Below are positions 41,278-47,159 of a DNA stretch of 47,159 nucleotides, in pieces. The position numbers and the translations under genes are program-made. Positions within the stretch are counted from its first letter, which is position 1; the number at the start of each line of letters is the position of its first letter. The notes below the pieces were generated by a model. That model was not told the DNA's origin. It searched no databases and saw nothing but the letters and a program-made list of their open reading frames with translations. The stretch is from Christensenella sp036660175 (GTDB lineage Bacteria > Bacillota > Clostridia > Christensenellales > Christensenellaceae). Location of the stretch: contig JAVXBD010000003.1 in assembly GCA_036660175.1 (NCBI GenBank), positions 1 to 47,159 of the forward strand, read 5' to 3'.

Positions 41278-43149
41278 TTAATCCTCCTCTACTGCGCCAA
41301 AGCTGCATGCGTCAATACACGCTCCGCACTTGATGCACTTGCTTGTGTCGATTGTATATGGGTGCTTGATTTCACCACTAATTGCCCCCACTGGGCAAAT
41401 CCGTGCGCATTTTGAGCAGCCTTTACATTTTTCTGCAAGAATGCGATATTGTTTCATTGCCTGACAGTTTTTCGTCGGACATTTTTTGTCTACAACATGT
41501 GCAATATACTCATCATGGAAATATTTCATCGTGCTGATAACAGGAAAGGGCGCTGTTTTTCCAAGACCGCACAATGCCGTTTTTGCAATGGTATCCGCCA
41601 GCTCCTGAAGTAAGTCAAGGTCTTCAAGCTCTCCTTTTCCAGCAACAATCCTCTCAAGAATCTCAAGCATACGCAACGTCCCCTCACGGCACGGCACGCA
41701 TTTTCCACACGATTCGTTTTGCGTAAAATTCATAAAGAACCTTGCAACCTCGACCATGCACGTATCATCGTCCATCACCACAAGTCCGCCCGAACCAATC
41801 ATAGCGCCTGCTTTTTTAAGCGAATCAAAATCAAGAGGCAAATCAAGATGCTCTTTTGTCAGACAGCCGCCAGATGGTCCGCCAATCTGCACCGCCTTAA
41901 AACCTTTTCCGTCCTTAACACCACCGCCAATATCAAAGATAATCTCACGCAAGGTTGTTCCCATTGGCACTTCAATAAGTCCTGTATTCACCACGTTTCC
42001 TGTCAGCGCAAAGGCTTTTGTCCCTGGACTGTTTTGCGTCCCAATAGATGTATACCATTTTGCGCCCTTCAAGATAATCAGCGGCACATTTGCATAAGTT
42101 TCTACATTGTTAAGCACCGTTGGTTTTGAAAAAAGCCCCTGCTCTACGGTTCTTGGCGGTTTTACCCTAGGCATTCCACGATTTCCCTCGATAGAGGCTG
42201 TAAGCGCACTGCCCTCGCCGCATACAAATGCTCCTGCTCCCTGATTTATTTTCAAATCAAAGTCAAACCCACTGCCTAAAATATTTTTGCCTAATAACCC
42301 TTGCGTGCGAGCCGCATCAATCGCAACTTGCAGACGTTTTACCGCCAGCGGATATTCTGCACGCACATAAACATAACCCTCATGCGCACCAGCAGCAATT
42401 CCTGCAATCATCATGCCTTCAATCATTCTGTGGGCATCGCCCTCCATGATGCTTCTGTCCATAAATGCACCAGGATCGCCCTCATCACCATTACATACCA
42501 CATATTTTATAGGCTCTTTTTGTGCTGCAACCTGTTCCCATTTTCGTCCTGCTGGATACCCGCCGCCACCACGTCCACGCAGCCCAGCCTCTTTTACTTC
42601 GTTGACAATATCACTTGGCGTCATCTCAAATAATGCCTTTGCCACCGCATCATATCCGCCTTTTGCGATGTATTCTTCAATAGATTCCGTATCTGTCTGT
42701 CCACAATTAGAAAGCACAATACGTGTCTGTTTCTTATAGAAAGGAATGTCCTCTTGTACTGCATAGGATTTTCCATCTTGCTTCACAAGCAAACGCTCAA
42801 TCGGTTCATCTCCAATCAAACTTTTTTGCACAATTTCTTCGCAGTCTTCCAGTTTTACTTTCACATAAAGCCACCCTTGCGGCTCAATTTTAAGCAACGG
42901 TCCCATCTCGCAAAAGCCATGACATCCACTTTTCTTAAAAGCGATTTCCTCATGAGGCTCTGCTTTTAATTCCACAGATACGGGAAGTCCCTGCTCTTTT
43001 GTTAGTTCAATCAACCGTGCATAAACTTCAAGCGATCCACCTGCAACACAGCCAGTACCCGCACACACCAACACTTTTTTATATTGTGCGTCCAGAGATT
43101 TCTTATAGATTTCTCTGTATTCTTTTAATTCCTCAGTATTTTTTATCAT
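41278..43149 (-). CDS. hydB: NAD-binding subunit HydB of bifurcating-type hydrogenase (NuoF-like)
   Basis: 623 residues. N-terminal thioredoxin-like 2Fe-2S domain (CAGTGCVAGGS, CHGFCEMGPL), NuoF domain with FMN/NAD-binding GLRGRGGGGYPAGRKW, SLBB domain, NuoF C-terminal 4Fe-4S (SCGKCVPCREG), and a C-terminal two-cluster ferredoxin (CKGCSKCARICP, CIKCGACIDACS). This is the layout of HydB/HndC. It takes electrons to NAD and links them to HydA. GGAGG before the ATG. Three bases after HydC stop. Confidence 0.94.
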   Translation of the reverse strand: MIKNTEELKEYREIYKKSLDAQYKKVLVCAGTGCVAGGSLEVYARLIELTKEQGLPVSVELKAEPHEEIAFKKSGCHGFCEMGPLLKIEPQGWLYVKVKLEDCEEIVQKSLIGDEPIERLLVKQDGKSYAVQEDIPFYKKQTRIVLSNCGQTDTESIEEYIAKGGYDAVAKALFEMTPSDIVNEVKEAGLRGRGGGGYPAGRKWEQVAAQKEPIKYVVCNGDEGDPGAFMDRSIMEGDAHRMIEGMMIAGIAAGAHEGYVYVRAEYPLAVKRLQVAIDAARTQGLLGKNILGSGFDFDLKINQGAGAFVCGEGSALTASIEGNRGMPRVKPPRTVEQGLFSKPTVLNNVETYANVPLIILKGAKWYTSIGTQNSPGTKAFALTGNVVNTGLIEVPMGTTLREIIFDIGGGVKDGKGFKAVQIGGPSGGCLTKEHLDLPLDFDSLKKAGAMIGSGGLVVMDDDTCMVEVARFFMNFTQNESCGKCVPCREGTLRMLEILERIVAGKGELEDLDLLQELADTIAKTALCGLGKTAPFPVISTMKYFHDEYIAHVVDKKCPTKNCQAMKQYRILAEKCKGCSKCARICPVGAISGEIKHPYTIDTSKCIKCGACIDACSFGAVEED

Positions 43150-43152
43150 TGC

Positions 43153-43620
43153 CTACGCCTCCTTTAAGCTGTCAATCAGCGCACACGCTGTTTCGGGAGT
43201 CATTGCTGGGTATACCTTATCGTTGACAGTAAGCACAGGTGCTAAACCGCACGCACCAAGGCACGAAACCGTTTCAAGCGTAAACAACATATCTTCCGTT
43301 GTTTTTTTCTTTTCCGTCAAATTTAAGTTTTTACGCAAAGCGTCCAAAATCGGAATAGATTTTCTGACGTGGCATGCTGTACCATCACAAATTTTGATGA
43401 CATATTTGCCCTTTGGCTCAAGTGAAAAATTTTCATAGAATGTAGCAATCGAAAAAATCTTTGCCTCGCCAACCTGAAGCTTTTTTGCAATATATTCCAG
43501 TGCTTCTTTTGGCAAATATCGGTACTGATGCTGTATTTCCTGAAGAATAGGGATAATCTCCGAGGGATTTCTGTTCTCGCAGATTTTGTCGAGTTCTTTT
43601 TTCATTACATCGTTTTGCAA
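43153..43620 (-). CDS. hydC: 2Fe-2S subunit HydC of hydrogenase (NuoE-like)
   Basis: 155 residues. NuoE fold with cluster ligands in KICDGTACHVRKS and VSCLGACGLAPV. The N-terminal helical part ENRNPSEIIPILQEIQHQYRYLP is usual for NuoE/HydC. Start TTG at 43620 with GGAGGAG six bases upstream; an ATG six codons on lacks this site. First gene of the hydrogenase operon, under a promoter with a Rex-like operator. Confidence 0.93.
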   Translation of the reverse strand: MQNDVMKKELDKICENRNPSEIIPILQEIQHQYRYLPKEALEYIAKKLQVGEAKIFSIATFYENFSLEPKGKYVIKICDGTACHVRKSIPILDALRKNLNLTEKKKTTEDMLFTLETVSCLGACGLAPVLTVNDKVYPAMTPETACALIDSLKEA

Positions 43621-43671
43621 TTTGTTCTCCTCCTACATAGTAAAAAATATTGAAAAGTTTCCAAAAAAACT

Positions 43672-43689
43672 TTGTTAAAAAAATAACAC
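43672..43689 (-). promoter_or_regulatory. Rex-type operator at the hydrogenase promoter
   Basis: GTGTTATTTTTTTAACAA on the minus strand matches the Rex consensus TTGTTAANNNNTTAACAA at 12 of the 14 specified positions (16 of 18 overall). It lies right after the predicted transcription start, where binding would block elongation. Rex is the NADH/NAD-sensing repressor known to control hydrogenase and fermentation genes in Clostridia. The protein itself is not in the window. Confidence 0.7.
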
Positions 43690-43698
43690 TTTAGATAT

Positions 43699-43727
43699 AT
43701 TGTATCTGTTTTTTAGAATTTATTCAA
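43699..43727 (-). promoter_or_regulatory. Promoter of the hydrogenase operon
   Basis: On the minus strand TTGAAT (43722-43727), 17 bases, TACAAT (43699-43704). Start near 43692 with a 72-base leader to the TTG of hydC. Confidence 0.75.
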
Positions 43728-43803
43728 TGTTTAATATGGATTATTTTATAAATTTTTTATGAACTGTATTTTTAATATGGTTTTTTTGTAAATTTAGACT
43801 TTT

Positions 43804-43959
43804 TTATGCGTAACTCCTACCCACCGAAAATAGAGATGCCGCTTCTTTGACATCACTCATTTTAGATACCGTAGCACCGTACTCCTGCTTGCTTTTCTGT
43901 ATAAACGTATAGCGTTCTTGATTCTTCAAGCCTCGTCTGATAAGAAAAGTGCAACCCAT
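43804..43959 (-). CDS. Possible gene remnant or small ORF upstream of the hydrogenase operon
   Basis: A 51-codon frame ending ..EYGATVSKMSDVKEAASLFS.. whose amino acid make-up looks protein-like and whose start is within a hairpin (43960-43981, CGGCAGT/ACTGCCG). There is no clear ribosome binding site and the frame before it is blocked by a stop. It may be the tail of a decayed gene, since the gap between argF and hydC is 400 bases. Not assigned to any family. Confidence 0.25.
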   Translation of the reverse strand: MGCTFLIRRGLKNQERYTFIQKSKQEYGATVSKMSDVKEAASLFSVGRSYA

Positions 43960-44019
43960 CGGCAGTCAAAAATCACTGCCGTCTTTAACCCTTCCATCTT
44001 CCACTGCTGTTTTTTACCA

Positions 44020-44922
44020 TCAGCCCATGAGAAGTGCCATGACTGCTTTTTGGGCATGCAGTCTGTTTTCTGCCTCATCGAATATTTCATTGGCATGCGC
44101 CTCAAAAACTTCATTTGTGATTTCTTCTTCTCTGTGTGCAGGCAGACAATGCTGCACCATTGCGTCAGGCTTTGCGGCTGCCATCACATCACGGTTGATT
44201 TGCATACCAAAAAATGCCTTTTTGCGGGCTTCTGCCTCTGACTCCTGCCCCATAGATGCCCACACATCTGTCATCAGCACATCTGCGTCTTTTGCCGCTA
44301 CCATTACGTCCTGTCCCATATGAAACCCTTTAAAGCTTTTGGCAAAAGCAAGTACACTTTCATCAGGCTCATATCCCTTTGGAACTGCACATGAAACGTC
44401 CATTCCGACTTTCAAGCAGCCTGTAATCAGTGAATTTGCCATGTTGTTTCCGTCACCGATATATGCCATCTTCAGCCCTTTAAAATCTTTTTTATATTCA
44501 CGTATTGTCTGTAAATCGGCCAAAACCTGACACGGATGCGAAAAATCTGTCAGCCCGTTGATAATCGGAATACTGCCGTACTGCGCCAAATCTTCGACCT
44601 CTTTTTGCGCAAAAGTACGAATCATAATACCGTCTAAAAAGCGTGAAAGCACCCTTGCGGTGTCCTGCACAGGCTCTCCCCTGCCAATTTGTAAATCTGA
44701 TGATGATAAAAACAGCGGATACCCTCCAAGCTGTACCATGCCGACTTCAAACGATACACGAGTACGTGTGGACGATTTTTGAAAAATCATGCCCAATGTT
44801 TTCCCCTTCAAAATCTGATGTTTCATCCCATTCTTTTGCTCTTTTTTAAGCTGATCTGCTAAGTCTAAAATTTCAATGATTTCGTCTTTTGAAAGATCCG
44901 ACATTTTTAATAAATGTTTCAT
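44020..44922 (-). CDS. argF: Ornithine carbamoyltransferase
   Basis: 300 residues. Makes citrulline from ornithine and carbamoyl phosphate in arginine synthesis. Motifs: carbamoyl phosphate binding SSTRTRVSFE (about residues 49-58), HPCQ (about 129-132), DVWASMGQE (ornithine SMG loop), and HCLPAHR near the end. The presence of SMG and HCLP separates it from aspartate carbamoyltransferase. CAAGGAG precedes the ATG. Own promoter with an ArgR box; downstream of pyrB-pyrI on the same strand. Confidence 0.95.
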   Translation of the reverse strand: MKHLLKMSDLSKDEIIEILDLADQLKKEQKNGMKHQILKGKTLGMIFQKSSTRTRVSFEVGMVQLGGYPLFLSSSDLQIGRGEPVQDTARVLSRFLDGIMIRTFAQKEVEDLAQYGSIPIINGLTDFSHPCQVLADLQTIREYKKDFKGLKMAYIGDGNNMANSLITGCLKVGMDVSCAVPKGYEPDESVLAFAKSFKGFHMGQDVMVAAKDADVLMTDVWASMGQESEAEARKKAFFGMQINRDVMAAAKPDAMVQHCLPAHREEEITNEVFEAHANEIFDEAENRLHAQKAVMALLMG

Positions 44923-44953
44923 GCAAAAATTTCTCCTTGGTTGTTTTCTTATA

Positions 44954-44982
44954 ATTATACATTATACTGAATAATTATGCAA
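44954..44982 (-). promoter_or_regulatory. argF promoter overlapped by an ArgR box
   Basis: On the minus strand TTGCAT (44977-44982), 17 bases, TATAAT (44954-44959). The sequence TGCATAATTATTCA (44968-44981) fits the ARG-box core TGNATWWWWATNCA exactly, overlapping the -35 box and part of the spacer, which suits repression by ArgR with arginine. Confidence 0.7.
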
Positions 44983-45041
44983 CTGCTGTGCAATCTTTTT
45001 TAAAACGCTCACCGCTTTGACGGCATCAAAAGTTCTGCTTG

Positions 45042-45464
45042 CTACCGTTCTGCTTCCTGCTCACAATAAGCACACCGATAAATGCCGTTTTTTTCGTCTG
45101 TCAGATTGAAAATATGCGGAAGCTCCTGCTCTACGGAGGTGATACACCGTGGATTTTTGCATTTCGTAATATTCACTACTTTTTTAGGCAGCGTAATGTT
45201 CATCTTTTTGATAATCTTGCTGTCATCAATGATATTTACTGTAATATTCTCATCAATGAACCCCAGCATATCAAGGTCTGTATCAATCTCGTTTTCGATT
45301 TTTATGATGTCCTTGCGCCCCATTTTGTTGCTTTTTACATTTTTGATGATTGCAACTGTGCAGTCAAGCTTATCAAGATTGAGATACTTATAAATCTCCA
45401 TGCTTTTCCCTGCTTTTATGTGGTCAATCACCACACCTCTTGTAACACTGTCAATACTTAACAT
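45042..45464 (-). CDS. pyrI: Aspartate carbamoyltransferase regulatory subunit
   Basis: 140 residues. The N-terminal allosteric domain begins MLSIDSVTRGVVIDHIKAGK, and the zinc domain has CKNPRC..CAYCEQ with four cysteines that bind the catalytic subunit. Forms the class-B/C type holoenzyme with PyrB, allowing nucleotide control of pyrimidine synthesis. The start overlaps the end of pyrB by seven bases. Confidence 0.95.
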   Translation of the reverse strand: MLSIDSVTRGVVIDHIKAGKSMEIYKYLNLDKLDCTVAIIKNVKSNKMGRKDIIKIENEIDTDLDMLGFIDENITVNIIDDSKIIKKMNITLPKKVVNITKCKNPRCITSVEQELPHIFNLTDEKNGIYRCAYCEQEAER

Positions 45465-46384
45465 GGTACTGATACCTCCAACATCGTCATAATCAATGCC
45501 ATACGGATATATTTTCCAAACAGCGCCTGCTGAAAATATACCGCACGTGGGTCTTTGTCAATTTCTACCGATATTTCGTTGACTCTGGGCAATGGATGCA
45601 TCACAATCATATCGTCCTTTGCAAGATTCAGCTTTTCCATATTTAGGATATAGCTGTCACGCAGCCTTAAATAGTCCTCTTCATTAAAGAACCGCTCTCT
45701 TTGCACACGTGTCATATACAAAATATCAAGGTCGGCAATTGCATCTTCCAATCTTTCATACTGCACATAAGACACATTTTGGTTGTTCTTTAGTACATCT
45801 TCTTTTATATAACGGGGCAGTTTCAGCTCACATGGTGAAATCAGCACGAATTTTATGTTTTCGTATCTGGATAATGCACGAATCAGCGAATGTACCGTTC
45901 TTCCAAATTTTAAATCTCCGCATAAACCAATTGTCAAATGATTCAGCTTTCCTTTGAGTGTTTTGATGGTAAATAAATCCGTCAATGTTTGTGTCGGATG
46001 CTGATGTCCGCCATCTCCTGCATTGATAATAGGAATATGCGCATTTGAAGCCGCTACAAGTGCCGAGCCTTCCTTTGGGTGACGCATCGCAATGATGTCT
46101 GCGTAGCACTCCACCGTACGTACCGTGTCTGCAACGCTCTCGCCTTTTGCCGCCGAACTATTGTCTGCACCTGCAAACCCGATAACATTTCCCCCAAGTT
46201 CCATCATCGCCGCCTCAAAGCTTAATCTCGTACGGGTTGATGGCTCAAAAAAAAGCGTCGCCAATTTTTTATATTTGCACACTTCCCGATACTTCTGCGG
46301 ATTGTCCATAATGCTTTTTGCCAGCTCAATCAGCTCATCAATTTGATGTGCCGAAATATCCATTGGATCTAATAATTTTTTCAT
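45458..46384 (-). CDS. pyrB: Aspartate carbamoyltransferase catalytic subunit
   Basis: About 308 residues. Catalyses carbamoyl-aspartate formation, the first committed step of pyrimidine synthesis. Motifs: FEPSTRTRLSFEAAM (carbamoyl phosphate), GDGGHQHPTQTLTD, and HPLPRVNEIS. The frame is open to 46447, but the ATG at 46384 has GGGAG upstream and gives MKKLLDPMDIS, the usual start. The leader carries a PyrR-type attenuator. Confidence 0.96.
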   Translation of the reverse strand: MKKLLDPMDISAHQIDELIELAKSIMDNPQKYREVCKYKKLATLFFEPSTRTRLSFEAAMMELGGNVIGFAGADNSSAAKGESVADTVRTVECYADIIAMRHPKEGSALVAASNAHIPIINAGDGGHQHPTQTLTDLFTIKTLKGKLNHLTIGLCGDLKFGRTVHSLIRALSRYENIKFVLISPCELKLPRYIKEDVLKNNQNVSYVQYERLEDAIADLDILYMTRVQRERFFNEEDYLRLRDSYILNMEKLNLAKDDMIVMHPLPRVNEISVEIDKDPRAVYFQQALFGKYIRMALIMTMLEVSVPC

Positions 46385-46404
46385 AAATATCTCCCTTTTG
46401 ATGT

Positions 46405-46428
46405 ATAAAAAAACGCCTTGAAAGGCGT
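46405..46428 (-). terminator. Attenuator terminator in the pyrB leader
   Basis: On the minus strand ACGCCTT/AAGGCGT with a two-base loop as drawn, followed by a run of Ts, 20 bases before the pyrB ATG. It lies after the PyrR-binding hairpin and is the conditional terminator of that system. Confidence 0.85.
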
Positions 46429-46446
46429 AACTATTGCGTATATGCA

Positions 46447-46481
46447 AACCTTATCAGCCTCTCAGTACTAATTTAAAGGTT
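46447..46481 (-). promoter_or_regulatory. PyrR-binding RNA hairpin of the pyr operon
   Basis: On the minus strand AACCTT pairs with AAGGTT around a loop that includes AGTACTGAGAGGCTGA, which fits the conserved PyrR binding loop (CnGnGAGG). With the terminator at 46405-46428, this forms the usual PyrR attenuation system, in which UMP-bound PyrR promotes termination. Confidence 0.75.
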
Positions 46482-46497
46482 CCCTAATTCCTTATTT

Positions 46498-46526
46498 ATT
46501 TTACTACACAATGCTTTTTATATCAA
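46498..46526 (-). promoter_or_regulatory. Promoter of pyrB-pyrI
   Basis: On the minus strand TTGATA (46521-46526), 17 bases, TAAAAT (46498-46503). A start near 46491 gives a leader of about 107 bases containing the attenuator. The plus-strand gap 46527-46738 holds nothing else I can recognise. Confidence 0.65.
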
Positions 46527-46738
46527 TAGCGTTTTTATTTTAATTGGCAGTCTTTTATAAGATTTTTTACACAAAACCATAAAAACTTACCAATCATTAT
46601 GTTTATACAGATAAAAAAAAACTGATTAATAATAAATGAAATCAAACAAAGTGGAGTTCTATATTGCGTGTATGGGTGATTGCCTCTGCATAAATATCAG
46701 TTTTACCTGCTAAAACATCATGAAGAAGGTGCAAAATA

Positions 46739-47011
46739 TTGGTTATTAACGGTGAATCTGAACGCATTATTGATGTGCGTGATCACGATAAGTACAATTT
46801 ATTTCATATAGAAGGTGCAGAAAACATTCCATTTAATCTGCTGGAAAAATGTGCCTTTGAAGTATTAGACGACAAATATGCCATGATTTATATTTACTGT
46901 GATACGGGGTTGTTGAGTGCCAAAGCCGCTGAGCTATTGAACGATATGGGATATTACAACATCTTTGATTTTGGCAGAATGGACAAATTTAACGCAGAAC
47001 AGGATAATTAA
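46739..47011 (+). CDS. Small rhodanese-like protein
   Basis: 90 residues. IDVRDHDKYNLFHIEGAENIPF and the active-site loop YCDTGLLSAKAAELLNDMGY (Cys in CxxGxxS) are typical of single-domain rhodaneses, which carry sulfur as a persulfide. The TTG at 46739 follows AGAAGG by about ten bases, and an in-frame stop lies just upstream, so the short form is complete. The protein is near the lower size limit of the family. Substrate or partner is unknown. Confidence 0.75.
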   Translation: MVINGESERIIDVRDHDKYNLFHIEGAENIPFNLLEKCAFEVLDDKYAMIYIYCDTGLLSAKAAELLNDMGYYNIFDFGRMDKFNAEQDN

Positions 47012-47017
47012 TTTATC

Positions 47018-47040
47018 AAAAAACCGCCCAATATGGACGG
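47018..47040 (-). terminator. Terminator for a minus-strand gene at the right edge
   Basis: Minus-strand stem CCGTCCA/TGGGCGG (one G-U pair) with a three-base loop, then TTTTTT. On the plus strand one position mismatches, so it serves mainly the minus strand gene ending at 47061. Confidence 0.7.
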
Positions 47041-47060
47041 CTCTTAATTTTTGGCTCTAT

Positions 47061-47159
47061 TTACTTTGCAAGCTCGATTTTCGTTTTAAGCGAAGCACCA
47101 AAGGTGCGAATGCGGCTTTTTCTCCCGCATTTTTTATGATGTGCAGACACACACATCAT
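47061..47159 (-). CDS. 3' end of an unidentified minus-strand gene
   Basis: An open frame enters from the right edge and ends at TAA 47061, followed by a terminator 20 bases later. The visible 32 residues end KCGRKSRIRTFGASLKTKIELAK, a basic tail with two Lys/Arg clusters. Too short to identify. Confidence 0.4.
   Translation of the reverse strand: MMCVSAHHKKCGRKSRIRTFGASLKTKIELAK

Noticed and set aside
43926..44114. Small minus-strand ORF overlapping the end of argF
   Set aside because: It lies mostly in another frame of argF and has no ribosome binding site.

Overview
The window reads as a moderately AT-rich chromosomal segment of an anaerobic, fermentative member of the Clostridia (Bacillota). 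The main clues are a three-subunit NAD-linked [FeFe] hydrogenase (HydCBA type), a sensory [FeFe] hydrogenase paired with a SpoIIE-type phosphatase, DUF1846, DUF1934 and NusG-domain-II proteins typical of Firmicutes, strong AGGAGG-type ribosome binding sites, several TTG/GTG starts, and a PyrR-type attenuator. No rRNA, tRNA or CRISPR array was seen.

Layout. 1-2602: two minus-strand membrane protein genes (DUF308/HdeD-like, partial; DUF2142). 2718-13380: a plus-strand surface-glycan cluster made of a Wzx-like flippase, two family-2 glycosyltransferases around a DUF2304 protein, a sialyl/polysialyltransferase-like glycosyltransferase, then pseB, pseC, an aldo/keto reductase, a SpsF-like cytidylyltransferase, a class-III (HemL-like) aminotransferase and a PseH-like acetyltransferase. 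This is a nonulosonic-acid (pseudaminic-like) pathway, but PseG and PseI are not in the window. 13788-15996: an acyl-CoA synthetase with its XRE-cupin regulator. 16202-21163: minus-strand rho (with an Asn/Gly-rich tail and a long leader), a DUF1846 protein, a metallo-hydrolase and a DUF1934 protein. 21312-21665: a small zinc-ribbon gene with its own promoter, leader hairpin and terminator, next to what looks like an insertion-sequence remnant. 21869-25443: VOC protein, serS and argS on the minus strand. 25522-29963: a small membrane ORF, apbE, a NusG-II protein, a Gx transporter and leuS on the plus strand. 30035-34068: a repeat-tailed membrane protein and a large multi-sensor diguanylate cyclase.

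34200-43727 holds the most unusual part. A single minus-strand run, with a good promoter and a Rex-like operator at its head, encodes HydC, HydB, HydA, a small 2Fe-2S protein, a sensory hydrogenase (HydS), a SpoIIE phosphatase and, ten bases after the phosphatase stop codon, a TnpB/Cas12-like protein. That last protein keeps the four-cysteine zinc ribbon, but the residues expected at all three RuvC catalytic acids appear to be replaced. No TnpA gene or transposon ends were recognised. It looks like a TnpB-derived, nuclease-dead protein taken into a hydrogen/redox-sensing operon, possibly an RNA-guided regulator analogous to TldR proteins.

44020-46526 carries argF (promoter overlapped by an ArgR box) and pyrB-pyrI behind a PyrR-type attenuator. 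The right edge has a small rhodanese gene and the 3' end of an unidentified minus-strand gene.

The genes point to an H2-cycling fermenter that controls redox metabolism through Rex and a hydrogen-sensing phosphatase module, and decorates its surface with a nonulosonic-acid-type sugar. All functional assignments are by reading motifs and family resemblance; no database search was run.
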